Assembly: GCF_025567315.1 (NCBI RefSeq)
Contig: NZ_JAOQJE010000010.1
Coordinates: forward strand, 58,886-122,885
Direction: 5' to 3'
DNA: 64,000 nt
From: Agathobaculum ammoniilyticum
GTDB taxonomy: Bacteria; Bacillota; Clostridia; Oscillospirales; Butyricicoccaceae
Shown here: piece by piece, positions 35,960 through 43,700 of the stretch
How the letters are laid out: every line of letters starts with the position of its first letter
How positions within the stretch are numbered: the first letter of the stretch is position 1
Position numbers and translations under genes: made by a program
The notes under the pieces: generated by a model
The model's input: only the letters and a program-made list of their open reading frames with translations
What the model was told of the DNA's origin: nothing
Database searches by the model: none

Positions 35960-36571
35960 ATGAATAACAACTTAATCATCACCATCGGCCGTGAATACGG
36001 CACAGGCGGCCGTGAAATCGGCCAGAAACTCGCGCTCCGCCTTGGCATTTCCTTTTATGACCGCGAGCTGATCACGCGGGCGGCCAAAAAGACCGGCTTT
36101 GATGAAAAGCTGTTTGAACAGTTGGATAAACGGGCGACAAACAGCTTCCTGTACTCGCTGACCATGTTCGGCTCGGTCGGGCTGAACGGCATGAGCCTGA
36201 CCGACCAGCTTTATCTGGCACAGGCGAATGTGATCCGTGAGATTGCGGAGGACGCGCCCTGCGTGGTCGTCGGCCGCTGCGCCGACCATGTGCTGCGGGA
36301 CTTCCCGAACAAGTTCGATTTCTTTATCCACGGCTCGATCGAGGATCGCATTAAGCGGATCCAGAGCTGCGGGGACTATGAGATCGAGGGCAAGACGCCG
36401 CAGGCGGCGTTGGAAAAAATGGATAAGCAGCGCTCTACCTATTACAACTACTATACCGGAAAGGTATGGGGCAAGTGTGACCATTACGATATGTGCATCA
36501 ACGCCGGCCGGCTGGGTGTGGAGCATTCTGTGGATATTATTCTGGAGTATGTCAACCGGTTGAAAAAATAA
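35960..36571 (+). CDS. Cytidylate kinase-like family protein
   Basis: 203 residues. P-loop variant ITIGREYGTGGREIGQKLA at the N-terminus, FYDRELI, VVVGRCADHVL and a long helical C-half. This is the Clostridia cytidylate-kinase-like family, distinct from Cmk; substrate unproven. RBS GAGGAGGG. A hairpin follows at 36611. Confidence 0.8.
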   Translation: MNNNLIITIGREYGTGGREIGQKLALRLGISFYDRELITRAAKKTGFDEKLFEQLDKRATNSFLYSLTMFGSVGLNGMSLTDQLYLAQANVIREIAEDAPCVVVGRCADHVLRDFPNKFDFFIHGSIEDRIKRIQSCGDYEIEGKTPQAALEKMDKQRSTYYNYYTGKVWGKCDHYDMCINAGRLGVEHSVDIILEYVNRLKK

Positions 36572-36610
36572 GCTCGTTTCTTCATGGGGAATAGAGGAAA
36601 AGAGAGGGAG

Positions 36611-36642
36611 GAAAGGCCGTATCCATTCGGATACGGCCTTTC
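36611..36642 (+). terminator. Terminator-like hairpin
   Basis: 14-bp stem GAAAGGCCGTATCC/GGATACGGCCTTTC with loop ATTC. The T-tract is poor, so termination may be incomplete and run into the lipoprotein gene. Confidence 0.65.
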
Positions 36643-36702
36643 CTATAGCGCGGAACAAAACCGCTGCGCGAACGTCAGAACAGGTAAAAGGAGGGAATGA
36701 CA

Positions 36703-37317
36703 ATGAAGCGATTGCTCACAGGCGGGCTGGCTGCCATGCTGGTGATGCTGCTGCCGGGCTGCGGAGATCAGACAGCTGCCAAGCCGGTGATTTACCTCTA
36801 TCCGGAGGAAGTCACGGAGGTACTGGCTCAGTTGGTTTACAACGGTGAATTGACCGTCACCTATCCGGCGTATGAGGATGGCTGGGCTGTGACCGCCCAT
36901 CCGGACGGCACGCTGGTCGATGCGGAAGGAAAGGAGTACTCGTACCTGTTCTGGGAGGGTTCCTCGGATACGGAATACGACTTTTCCGAAGGGTTCTGCG
37001 TAGCCGGGAAGGACACGGCGGCATTCCTGCAGGGGACGCTGGCGGAGATCGGTCTGACGCCGCGGGAGTACAATGAATTTATCGTGTACTGGCTGCCGAG
37101 GATGCAGGGGAATGCCTATAACCTGATCTCGTTCCAGTCCGACCGGTATACCGAGACGGCAAGGCTGACCATCGAACCGGAGCCGGACAGCGTGCTGCGC
37201 GTATTCATGGCCTGGAAGCCGCTGGAGGCGCCGCAGGAGATTACGCCGCAGACCTTTGCGCAATTTGAGCGGGATGGCTTCACTGTGGTCGAATGGGGCG
37301 GCTGCGAGCTGCCGTGA
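36703..37317 (+). CDS. Lipoprotein of unknown function
   Basis: 204 residues. Type II signal peptide with lipobox LPGC, Cys20 being the lipidated residue. The mature part has VIYLYPEEVTEVLAQLVYNGELTVTYPAY and YNEFIVYWLPRMQGN, resembling a Clostridia family of secreted proteins with no assigned role. Start ATG 36703 rather than 36697, which would sit one base from AAGGAGGG. Confidence 0.75.
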   Translation: MKRLLTGGLAAMLVMLLPGCGDQTAAKPVIYLYPEEVTEVLAQLVYNGELTVTYPAYEDGWAVTAHPDGTLVDAEGKEYSYLFWEGSSDTEYDFSEGFCVAGKDTAAFLQGTLAEIGLTPREYNEFIVYWLPRMQGNAYNLISFQSDRYTETARLTIEPEPDSVLRVFMAWKPLEAPQEITPQTFAQFERDGFTVVEWGGCELP

Positions 37318-37320
37318 ATG

Positions 37321-37357
37321 GCAAAAGCGCCGGTGCAATACGCACCGGCGCTTTTGC
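37321..37357. terminator. Bidirectional terminator
   Basis: 16-bp stem GCAAAAGCGCCGGTGC-type with loop of about four bases, between the lipoprotein gene and the convergent S-component gene. Confidence 0.9.
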
Positions 37358-37358
37358 G

Positions 37359-37925
37359 TCATACCGTTTTGGCTTTACGCATCGTGCCGCTGACCGGCTT
37401 CCAGATCAGCAGCGAGATCGCGTAATCGATCATGGAATGCACAAACGAGCCCACGCCGACCAGCAGGACGATCAGCCGCAGCATCTCCTGCATCGGCATC
37501 GCCATGGCCGCATAAAACGGAATGACGATCAGCGCTTCACAGACGGCATGGACAACGCTTGTCCAGCAGCCGAGGCTGAGCAGCCGGAGACCACGGTTGG
37601 AGGTCGCCTGCCGGAAATCCAGAAGCTCTGGATGCCGCTGGAGGTAAATGGCGCCAAGGGCGACGAATATGATATGGGACAGCGCGCGCAGGACAATGGG
37701 AAGCGAAAAACCGCCGAGGAAAAAGCCGAGCGTCGTACCCAGCGCGACGGCTGCACCGACTGCGGGGGAGATGAACATGGCCAGAAAGACCGCGACATGG
37801 CTCGCCAAGGTAAAGCTCATGGGGTCGATGCGGATTTTAATGGGAGAAAACATGGGGATAATAATGCCGATCGCGCAGAGGACGCCGGCAAGCACCAGAT
37901 GGTACAGACTTTTGCTTTTTGTCAT
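37359..37925 (-). CDS. niaX: ECF transporter S component, niacin type (NiaX-like)
   Basis: 188 residues, about six TM helices. Sequence segments IKIRIDPMSFTLASHVAVFLAMFISP and LGTTLGFFLGGF match my memory of NiaX-type S components, which bind nicotinate/nicotinamide and use a shared ECF module encoded elsewhere. The case is strengthened by a NiaR-like palindrome covering the -35 box and by niaR itself 0.6 kb away. ATG 37925 after AAAGGAAT. Confidence 0.75.
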   Translation of the reverse strand: MTKSKSLYHLVLAGVLCAIGIIIPMFSPIKIRIDPMSFTLASHVAVFLAMFISPAVGAAVALGTTLGFFLGGFSLPIVLRALSHIIFVALGAIYLQRHPELLDFRQATSNRGLRLLSLGCWTSVVHAVCEALIVIPFYAAMAMPMQEMLRLIVLLVGVGSFVHSMIDYAISLLIWKPVSGTMRKAKTV

Positions 37926-37965
37926 GGTTGTTCTATTCCTTTCCGATCTTTTATCAACGGTCAAA

Positions 37966-37994
37966 AGTATACTGCAATGTGGAACATATGTCAA
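37966..37994 (-). promoter_or_regulatory. niaX promoter
   Basis: Minus strand -35 TTGACA (37989-37994), 17-bp spacer, -10 TATACT (37966-37971). Confidence 0.85.
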
Positions 37995-38003
37995 GACATA
38001 TGT
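37984..38003. promoter_or_regulatory. NiaR-like operator
   Basis: Exact palindrome: ACATATGTC, AA, GACATATGT. It spans the niaX -35 box, so binding would block RNA polymerase. The GTC-WW-GAC centre agrees with NiaR sites as I know them. Confidence 0.75.
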
Positions 38004-38019
38004 AAAATAAAATGCGTGC

Positions 38020-38049
38020 TTGCCGAAACGGCGCCGGATATGGTATAGT
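38020..38049 (+). promoter_or_regulatory. Promoter of the zincin gene
   Basis: TTGCCG (38020-38025), 18-bp spacer, extended -10 TGG-TATAGT (38044-38049). Confidence 0.6.
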
Positions 38050-38069
38050 AAAGGCGAAAGGAAGATAGC

Positions 38070-38468
38070 ATGATTTCCATTGACCGATTTGAAGAAATAC
38101 TGGAGGCGCTGGCGGAGGAGCTGCCGGAGCAGTTTTATGAGGAGCTGAACGGCGGCATCTTGGTAGATACCGGACACCCGCTGCACCCAGCGGACGAGCA
38201 TGGCGACCTGTATATCATGGGGGAATACCGTGTCGATCCAGCCATGGGGAAATATATCGTGATGTTTTACGGCTCATTCAGGCGGGTGTTCCGCGGCCTG
38301 GATGAAGCCGCGCTGACCGAGGAGATGCGCAAGGTGCTGCGGCATGAGTTCCGTCACCATGTGGAGGGGCGCGCGGGAGTGCGCGACTTGGAGGTCTTGG
38401 ACGAAGCGCAGATCGCGGCCTATCGCGCGCAGAGCAGGGAGGAGGACGAAAAAGGGCAGGGCGCGTGA
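38070..38468 (+). CDS. Zincin-like metallopeptidase-family protein
   Basis: 132 residues. The zinc motif is HEFRHHVE (about residues 91-98, HExxHH). The upstream half has GGILVDTGHPLHPADEHGDLYIMGEY. Small bacterial metallopeptidase family (PF06262-like) without known substrate. RBS AAAGGAAG. Its stop lies in the loop of the terminator. Confidence 0.8.
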   Translation: MISIDRFEEILEALAEELPEQFYEELNGGILVDTGHPLHPADEHGDLYIMGEYRVDPAMGKYIVMFYGSFRRVFRGLDEAALTEEMRKVLRHEFRHHVEGRAGVRDLEVLDEAQIAAYRAQSREEDEKGQGA

Positions 38469-38484
38469 GCGCCCTGCCCTTTGT
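38451..38484 (+). terminator. Terminator containing the zincin stop codon
   Basis: 14-bp stem AAAGGGCAGGGCGC/GCGCCCTGCCCTTT; the loop GTGA includes the TGA stop. Confidence 0.85.
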
Positions 38485-38516
38485 GCGTTCAAAGCGACGG
38501 CGGAAGCAGGCCGATA

Positions 38517-39041
38517 CTACCGCTCCTCGGTGAGCAGAAAGCCCCCGTCCTTCAGCCCCCGCACGACGCGGCTGAGGGTTGCCTCGTCCGCGGCGCGTAG
38601 CGTATGCAGATGGATGCCTCCCGTCAGGTCGCAGAGCGGACGGGTGCCGGGGTTTTGTATTTTTTTGCAGAACGCGTCCGCGTCAAAGCGGGAGAAAATG
38701 TGCAGCGGCGCGCAGATCTGGCCATAAACCGGATGCTCGACGGTCACGTCGATCAGCGCGCCACCCAGATCGACGACCGTATACAGCTCTTCACGCAGGC
38801 GCTCGTCCCCATGATGGCAGACGACACGGCGTTCCGCGTAGACCGGCGCGGCGGGGTTTTCCAGGATGTAGCCGCGCGGCGTGGCGAGCACCGCCAGGCC
38901 GCCCGCGCGCAGCAGGGCCACGTCGCCCACGATGATCTGGCGGCTGACGCCGCACTGAGCGGCCAGCGCGGTTGCGGAAACCGGTCCGTCGGACTGCGCG
39001 AGCAGATGGGTGATTTTGATACGCCGTTCGGCAGCATTCAT
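38517..39041 (-). CDS. niaR: NiaR-type transcriptional repressor (HTH_11 + 3H domain)
   Basis: 174 residues. Winged HTH at 1-60 (ALAAQCGVSRQIIVGDVALLR), then the 3H domain. The metal/ligand histidines and glutamate appear as His77 (CHHGDE), Glu84/85, His144 and His146 (GGIHLHTL). NiaR uses nicotinate as co-repressor to control niacin uptake and NAD synthesis. Its likely target is the palindrome before niaX; I find no such site before its own gene. ATG 39041 preferred over GTG 39050, which sits against AAGGAA. Confidence 0.88.
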   Translation of the reverse strand: MNAAERRIKITHLLAQSDGPVSATALAAQCGVSRQIIVGDVALLRAGGLAVLATPRGYILENPAAPVYAERRVVCHHGDERLREELYTVVDLGGALIDVTVEHPVYGQICAPLHIFSRFDADAFCKKIQNPGTRPLCDLTGGIHLHTLRAADEATLSRVVRGLKDGGFLLTEER

Positions 39042-39117
39042 AGTCGTCACTTCCTTAACAACCCTATCATAGCAAAAGAAAAAGGACTATGCAAGCATAG
39101 CCCTTTTGAAAAAACAC

Positions 39118-39771
39118 TTAGCCGAGAAGATAAACGTTTGCATATTGTACGCCAAGATCGTAAGCACGGTCATGGGAAGAAACAAATACGTCGATCTTGT
39201 TATTTTTGATTGCGCCGCCGGTATCCTCTGCGATAAACACGCCATAGCCCTCAATATAAACGCGGCTGCCCAGCGGAATGACCGAGGAATCCACCGCGAT
39301 CGTGCGGCCCTCGGCCGCGATCGTACCGGAAGCGGTCTTGCCGCTCGAGGTGCCGTTGCAAACCGCGCACGGGCAGTAGAACGTCAGCTTGTAATTGCCC
39401 AGCGAGGTGGCGTTGCTCTTGATCGCGTCGCTGGCGAGCAGGGAGGACGAGTAGGCTACCGTCTTGGTCGAAACCGGCGCGGTCAGCAGGCTGTTGTACT
39501 CGGATTTCTCCGCAGCAGCCTTGGCTGCCGCGGCTTCCGCCTTGGCCTTTGCCTCCGCTTCCGCTTTTGCCTTGGCCGTTGCTTCGGCAAGGGACTGCTC
39601 GGCGGTCTTGATTTCGTCTGCGGTCAGGACCGTGCCGACCGAGGAATTGAGATTGGAAGAGAGTACCGCAACTGGCTGATCCAGAGCAGCAGCGCTGGCC
39701 GTTGCCATCGCGCTGACAGCGAGTGTCGCCGCGAGGAGTTTGGCCATATGCTTTCGCAGGGAAATAGACAT
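39118..39771 (-). CDS. Secreted 3D-domain cell-wall protein (YocH-like)
   Basis: 217 residues. Signal peptide 1-28; Ala/Lys/Glu-rich coiled helix about 55-90; C-terminal 3D domain from about 130 with YCPCAVC, TASGTIAAEGRTIAVD, IPLGSRVYIEGYG, AEDTGG, and IDVFVSSHDRAYDLG, where the three conserved aspartates lie. 3D/RlpA-like domains act on peptidoglycan (lytic transglycosylase type). The promoter region holds a WalR-like repeat array, the same regulation known for B. subtilis yocH. RBS TTAGGAGTG. Confidence 0.87.
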   Translation of the reverse strand: MSISLRKHMAKLLAATLAVSAMATASAAALDQPVAVLSSNLNSSVGTVLTADEIKTAEQSLAEATAKAKAEAEAKAKAEAAAAKAAAEKSEYNSLLTAPVSTKTVAYSSSLLASDAIKSNATSLGNYKLTFYCPCAVCNGTSSGKTASGTIAAEGRTIAVDSSVIPLGSRVYIEGYGVFIAEDTGGAIKNNKIDVFVSSHDRAYDLGVQYANVYLLG

Positions 39772-39824
39772 TTGTGTTACACTCCTAAAAAATCGTCGTG
39801 AAAACCCGCAGGACTGCGGCTCGG

Positions 39825-39890
39825 TGTTACCGATTTGTTTTCAGGTTGTTACTGTTTTGTTTTCGATCTGTTTCCGATCTGTAACCTCAT
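39825..39890. promoter_or_regulatory. Six WalR-like half-sites at 11-bp period
   Basis: TGTTAC, TGTTTT, TGTTAC, TGTTTT, TGTTTC and TGTAAC begin at 39825, 39836, 39847, 39858, 39869 and 39880, each followed by five bases. WalR binds TGTWAH-N5-TGTWAH. Three units match fully and three differ at one or two positions. The array begins just downstream of the 3D gene's -10 box. Confidence 0.65.
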
Positions 39891-39917
39891 GATACTGCAT
39901 TTTCGCGGATTTGTCAA
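39889..39917 (-). promoter_or_regulatory. Promoter of the 3D-domain gene
   Basis: Minus strand TTGACA (39912-39917), 17-bp spacer, TATCAT (39889-39894). Leader about 110 nt. Confidence 0.8.
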
Positions 39918-40266
39918 AGCCTTTTTTTGAATTCTGTGCAAAATGACCAATACATTGCGTATAGAGCATATAAGTCTGTATAGTGTTCTAAAAAAATCAG
40001 CATATTTGACAAGAAGACCATAGGGATTGTGTATGTCCAAAGGGTTACAAACAAGATATACGGTACGGCGTCTTCCCCAAAATCCAATATGCAGGAAAGC
40101 GTTCTTTGCGGCGGGAAGCGTCTGCGCAAACCGGAACGGGCGGCAGGCCGCGGAAACGGCGGCGGGGACACGCGGGGATTGGTCAAATTTACGAAGATCT
40201 GCGGTATAAGCGGTGCGGGGCTGTGGATACTATAGGATATGGTAAGACGATGCGGATAAAAATTGC
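39918..40266. other. Intergenic stretch without a convincing gene
   Basis: Short frames exist on both strands, but none has a ribosome-binding site or protein-like composition. A plus-strand promoter-like pair is present: TTGCGT (39955-39960), 18-bp spacer, TATAGT (39979-39984). It could make a noncoding RNA; I see no terminator for it before the rnj promoter. Confidence 0.4.
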
Positions 40267-40295
40267 TTTACAGGCGTGCCGCACTATGGTATTCT
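40267..40295 (+). promoter_or_regulatory. Promoter of the RNase J gene
   Basis: TTTACA (40267-40272), 17-bp spacer, extended -10 TGG-TATTCT (40290-40295). The leader of about 190 nt has a 9-bp stem AAAGGCATC/GATGCCTTT (40381-40389 and 40408-40416). Confidence 0.65.
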
Positions 40296-40492
40296 AATAA
40301 TAAGTGTTTGCGCTCCGCGTGGGGATGCGCCGCTTTTTCCGCGGCGAAACCGGACCGCGTCGTCACTGTTTTTTTGAGGTAAAGGCATCCAAAAACGGGA
40401 TAACAGGGATGCCTTTTGAAAAGAACGGGCAGGAACCCGTGTCAACACAAAAGAAAAAAATCTGATGAAAAAAGGAAAGTGATATCGATATT

Positions 40493-42151
40493 ATGAAAGA
40501 AAAACTGAAAATCATACCGCTGGGCGGCCTCAACGAGATCGGCAAGAACATGACCGTGATCGAATACGGGAACGATATCGTTGTGGTGGACTGCGGTGTC
40601 GCGTTTCCGGACGACGACATGCTGGGCGTGGATCTGGTCATACCGGATACGACCTACCTCAAGCGCAACCTGAACAAGCTGCGCGGCTATGTCATCACGC
40701 ACGGTCATGAGGATCACATCGGCGCGATCCCATATGTGCTGCGCGAATGCAACGCGCCGATCTATGCGACTCGGCTGACCTGCGGCATCATCGAGACCAA
40801 GCTCTCCGAGCATAAGATGCCGCAGAAGGTGAAGCTCAACCATGTGCGGGCGGGCGATTCGATCAAACTCGGGTGCTTCAGGGTGGAATTCATTCATACC
40901 AATCACTCGATCGCGGATTCGGTCGCGCTGGCTATCACCACGCCGCTGGGGACGATCCTGCACACAGGCGACTTCAAGATCGACCTGACGCCGGTTTCTG
41001 GTGAGATGATCGACCTGGTGCGCATCGGCGAACTGGGGAAAAAGGGTATCCTGGCACTGATGAGCGATTCGACCAACGTCGAGCGGCCGGGCTATACGCC
41101 GAGTGAAAAGATCGTCGGCAAGTCGCTGGAGAAGTTTATCACGGAAAGTGACCAGCGTATCATCATCGCGACGTTCGCCTCCAATGTGTCCCGTTTGCAG
41201 CAGATACTCGACATTGCAGCCAAAGCAGGGCGCAAGGTCGCGGTCTGCGGGCGCAGCATGGAGAAGATATCCAAGGTTGCGACCGAACTGGGGTACCTGA
41301 AGGACTCCGGCAAGGTGATGATTGATATTGCCGAGATCAAGCGCTATCCGCGCAGCCGGTTGATTATCGTTTCGACCGGCTCGCAGGGCGAGACCATGTC
41401 CGCCCTGTACCGCATGGCATACGGCAGCCATAAGCAGGTCGAGGTCAACACAGGCGACCGTATCCTGATCGCTGCTTCCGCCATCCCGGGCAATGAGAAG
41501 TCGATCAACAATATGGTCAATGAGCTGTATAAGCAGGGTGCGGAGGTCATTTATGACCGTTCAGCCGCGATCCATGTTTCCGGCCATGCGTGCCAGGAGG
41601 ACCTCAAGCTGATGCTGGGCCTGTGCAAGCCGAAGTACTTCATCCCCGTACACGGCGAATACCGCATGCTGATGCAGCATGCAGGGCTGGCGCGCGAAAT
41701 GGGCGTCAACCCGAAGAACATCCTCATTACCGAGATCGGCCGGCCGGTCGAAATCAGCGAGAATTCCGCGCGTTTGGGCAATCCCGTGCCTGCAGGACGC
41801 CTGCTGGTGGACGGCCTTGGTATCGGCGACGTTGGCACGGCGGTGCTGCGCGACCGCAAGCATCTCTCTGAGGACGGCCTGCTGGTCGTCGTTGTGACGG
41901 TAGACGCAACAACGGGCGTGGTCATTGCAGGGCCGGATATCGTATCCCGCGGCTTTGTGTATGTAAAGGAAGCCGAGGATCTGATGGAGGAGCTGCGCAA
42001 TATATCCCAGATGGCGCTCGACCGCTGCGCGGCGGAGAATCTGCGCGATTGGAACAGTCTCAAGTCCGCGATCAAGGGCGATGTGAGCGATTACCTGTTT
42101 AAAAAGACAAAGCGCAGCCCGATGGTGCTGCCGATTATTATGGAAATCTGA
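40493..42151 (+). CDS. rnj: Ribonuclease J
   Basis: 552 residues. Metallo-beta-lactamase/beta-CASP 5'-3' exonuclease and endonuclease for mRNA decay and rRNA processing. Metal motif THGHEDHIG (about 74-82), later HTGDFKID, SDSTN, VSTGSQGE and VSGHA. The C-terminal domain, with KKTKRSPMVLPIIMEI, is typical. GGAAAG is unusually far (about 16 bases) from the ATG, but no better start exists. Whether it is J1 or J2 cannot be decided. Confidence 0.93.
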   Translation: MKEKLKIIPLGGLNEIGKNMTVIEYGNDIVVVDCGVAFPDDDMLGVDLVIPDTTYLKRNLNKLRGYVITHGHEDHIGAIPYVLRECNAPIYATRLTCGIIETKLSEHKMPQKVKLNHVRAGDSIKLGCFRVEFIHTNHSIADSVALAITTPLGTILHTGDFKIDLTPVSGEMIDLVRIGELGKKGILALMSDSTNVERPGYTPSEKIVGKSLEKFITESDQRIIIATFASNVSRLQQILDIAAKAGRKVAVCGRSMEKISKVATELGYLKDSGKVMIDIAEIKRYPRSRLIIVSTGSQGETMSALYRMAYGSHKQVEVNTGDRILIAASAIPGNEKSINNMVNELYKQGAEVIYDRSAAIHVSGHACQEDLKLMLGLCKPKYFIPVHGEYRMLMQHAGLAREMGVNPKNILITEIGRPVEISENSARLGNPVPAGRLLVDGLGIGDVGTAVLRDRKHLSEDGLLVVVVTVDATTGVVIAGPDIVSRGFVYVKEAEDLMEELRNISQMALDRCAAENLRDWNSLKSAIKGDVSDYLFKKTKRSPMVLPIIMEI

Positions 42152-42194
42152 CGCGGGAAAGCGGGGGGCGCTGGCAGCCCGTTTCCACGAAACA

Positions 42195-42228
42195 AAAAAA
42201 CGACCGCTTAAAGCGGTCGTTTTTTCGT
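42195..42228 (+). terminator. rnj terminator
   Basis: Stem AAAAAACGACCGC/GCGGTCGTTTTTT with loop TTAAA. Confidence 0.9.
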
Positions 42229-42272
42229 TTGCTTTCTATAGCCCGCGCGGAGGAAAGGCGCGGAAATGGCGA

Positions 42273-42397
42273 TTGTCCGCCGATGGGCCGCTGTGATATA
42301 ATAGCCGTGAAACACACATTAAATACATCAGTATACCATCAGCGGCACTTAGCGGCCGACTCAGGCAAAAAAAGTGCGGGCCGCTGTGGTATAATAG
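42273..42397 (+). promoter_or_regulatory. Duplicated extended -10 promoter segment
   Basis: A 20-bp segment GGGCCGCTGTGRTATAATAG occurs at 42285-42304 and 42378-42397 with one mismatch. Both contain TGn-TATAAT. The first has TTGTCC 18 bases upstream; the second has no -35. Both precede the gene at 42445. Confidence 0.55.
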
Positions 42398-42444
42398 AAA
42401 CAAAGCGGGCAAACCGAAAGGCCGCGTACGGAGGAGAATCGGAT

Positions 42445-42792
42445 ATGAAGAAATGGTATGACGAGGAGTATGCGTTTGAGATCGAGGTAACCGGATTCCT
42501 GCGCGGCGACCATACGGAGCGGTACTGCAGGAACGGCGAGGAGGTCGGGGACAAGTACACCTGCACCTATGGCTGCCCTGTAAACGGGCAGGGGCAGGGA
42601 ATCTGTTCCAAAACCATGATGATGCTGTTCCCAATCATGGAGGCGGTCAGGAGCGGAGGCGATTTGGAGAATATCGGCGGTAGCGGCAGATATACCAAGG
42701 ATATTGTGTGTCCGGACGGCTGCGTGCTGTTTCGGCTGACAGCGGAAAAGCTCGGGAATGAGAATTTCTTTAAGGGGAAGTTTTTTGACTGA
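42445..42792 (+). CDS. TIGR04076-like small cysteine-containing protein
   Basis: 115 residues. Pattern EIEVTGFLRGD...CRNGEEVGDKYTC, GCPVNGQGQGICSKTMMMLFPIMEAVRSGGD, then IVCPDGCVLFRL, which matches the TIGR04076 family layout of conserved cysteines and a CPDG turn. No function is known. Start ATG 42445 after GGAGGAGA; the longer frame runs through the promoter repeats. Followed by the flavodoxin-ferredoxin gene after 45 bases. Confidence 0.75.
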   Translation: MKKWYDEEYAFEIEVTGFLRGDHTERYCRNGEEVGDKYTCTYGCPVNGQGQGICSKTMMMLFPIMEAVRSGGDLENIGGSGRYTKDIVCPDGCVLFRLTAEKLGNENFFKGKFFD

Positions 42793-42837
42793 TCCGGGCG
42801 TTACAGCGACCGCAAAAGAGACAAGGAGGGACAAAGT

Positions 42838-43659
42838 ATGAAAACGGAACGGGTATGGAAGATGTATTGGAGCGCGACGGGGACGACAAAAATCGTCGTA
42901 TCCGCGATAGCGGACCGGCTCGCGGCAGAGCTGGGGCTTGCTGTGGAGACATATGATTTTACGCTGCCGGCGGCGCGGCGGACCGCGCCGGAGTTCGCGG
43001 CGGGGGACGTGGTCGTTTTCGGTACGCCCACCTATGCGGGGCGCGTGCCGAACGTACTGCTCAAATACCTGGAAACGGTAAAGGGCGGCGGCGCGGCGGC
43101 AATTCCGGTCGTGACATTCGGCAACCGCGCGTTTGACGACGCGCTGATCGAGTTGCGCGATATTTTGACGGATAACGGTTTCCGCCCGTTTGCGGGGGCG
43201 GCGTTCGTTGGGGAGCATTCCTTTTCGAAAACGCTGGCGGCGGGACGTCCGGATGTGGACGACCTGCTGCTTGCGGCGCAATTTGCCGGACAGGCGGCCG
43301 CGCGGCTGGCCGGGGTGGATGGGCAGACGCCTCCGGTCGAAGTGCCGGGCCGCGCGCGGGAGGCGCGTACCTATTACCAGCCGCGCGACCGCGCGGGCAA
43401 TCCGGTGGACATCCGAAAGGTAAAGCCGCTGACCGGCGAAGCCTGCGACCAGTGCGGAATTTGCGCCGCGGTATGCCCGATGGGGTCGATCAATCCGGAA
43501 AACGTGCGGGAATACACGGGCATCTGCATTAAATGCGGCGCCTGCGTCAAAAAATGCCCGCAGGGCGCGAAATATTATGACGACGCCGGTTACTTATACC
43601 ATAAGACCGAGTTGGAGGAGGGCTACAAACGCCGCGCGGAGGTCAGGCTGTTTTTCTAA
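42838..43659 (+). CDS. EFR1-type flavodoxin-ferredoxin fusion protein
   Basis: 273 residues. Flavodoxin-like N-terminus (YWSATGTTKIVVSAIADRL, FGTPTYAGRVPN) and a C-terminal pair of 4Fe-4S motifs: CDQCGICAAVCP and CIKCGACVKKCP (about 208-245). EFR1-family proteins are predicted electron carriers in anaerobes; the redox partner is unknown. RBS AAGGAGGG. Confidence 0.87.
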   Translation: MKTERVWKMYWSATGTTKIVVSAIADRLAAELGLAVETYDFTLPAARRTAPEFAAGDVVVFGTPTYAGRVPNVLLKYLETVKGGGAAAIPVVTFGNRAFDDALIELRDILTDNGFRPFAGAAFVGEHSFSKTLAAGRPDVDDLLLAAQFAGQAAARLAGVDGQTPPVEVPGRAREARTYYQPRDRAGNPVDIRKVKPLTGEACDQCGICAAVCPMGSINPENVREYTGICIKCGACVKKCPQGAKYYDDAGYLYHKTELEEGYKRRAEVRLFF

Positions 43660-43668
43660 AGCCAATAA

Positions 43669-43700
43669 TAAAAGGCTGACGCATAGCGTCAGCCTTTATA
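43669..43700. terminator. Bidirectional terminator
   Basis: Stem TAAAGGCTGACGC-type with its complement GCGTCAGCCTTTA, loop ATA. The stop of the minus-strand unknown gene lies in it. Confidence 0.85.

Noticed and set aside
36610..36645. CRISPR or IS end from hairpin-like repeats
   Set aside because: Single hairpin, no direct-repeat array or transposase; it is a terminator.
39772..39888. ydaO-type c-di-AMP riboswitch in the 3D-gene leader
   Set aside because: The leader is too short and lacks the GC-rich paired cores; it is a simple 11-nt repeat tract.
40033..40209. Short ORF starting MSKGLQTRYTV
   Set aside because: No ribosome-binding site, composition unlike neighbouring proteins, no terminator placed after it.
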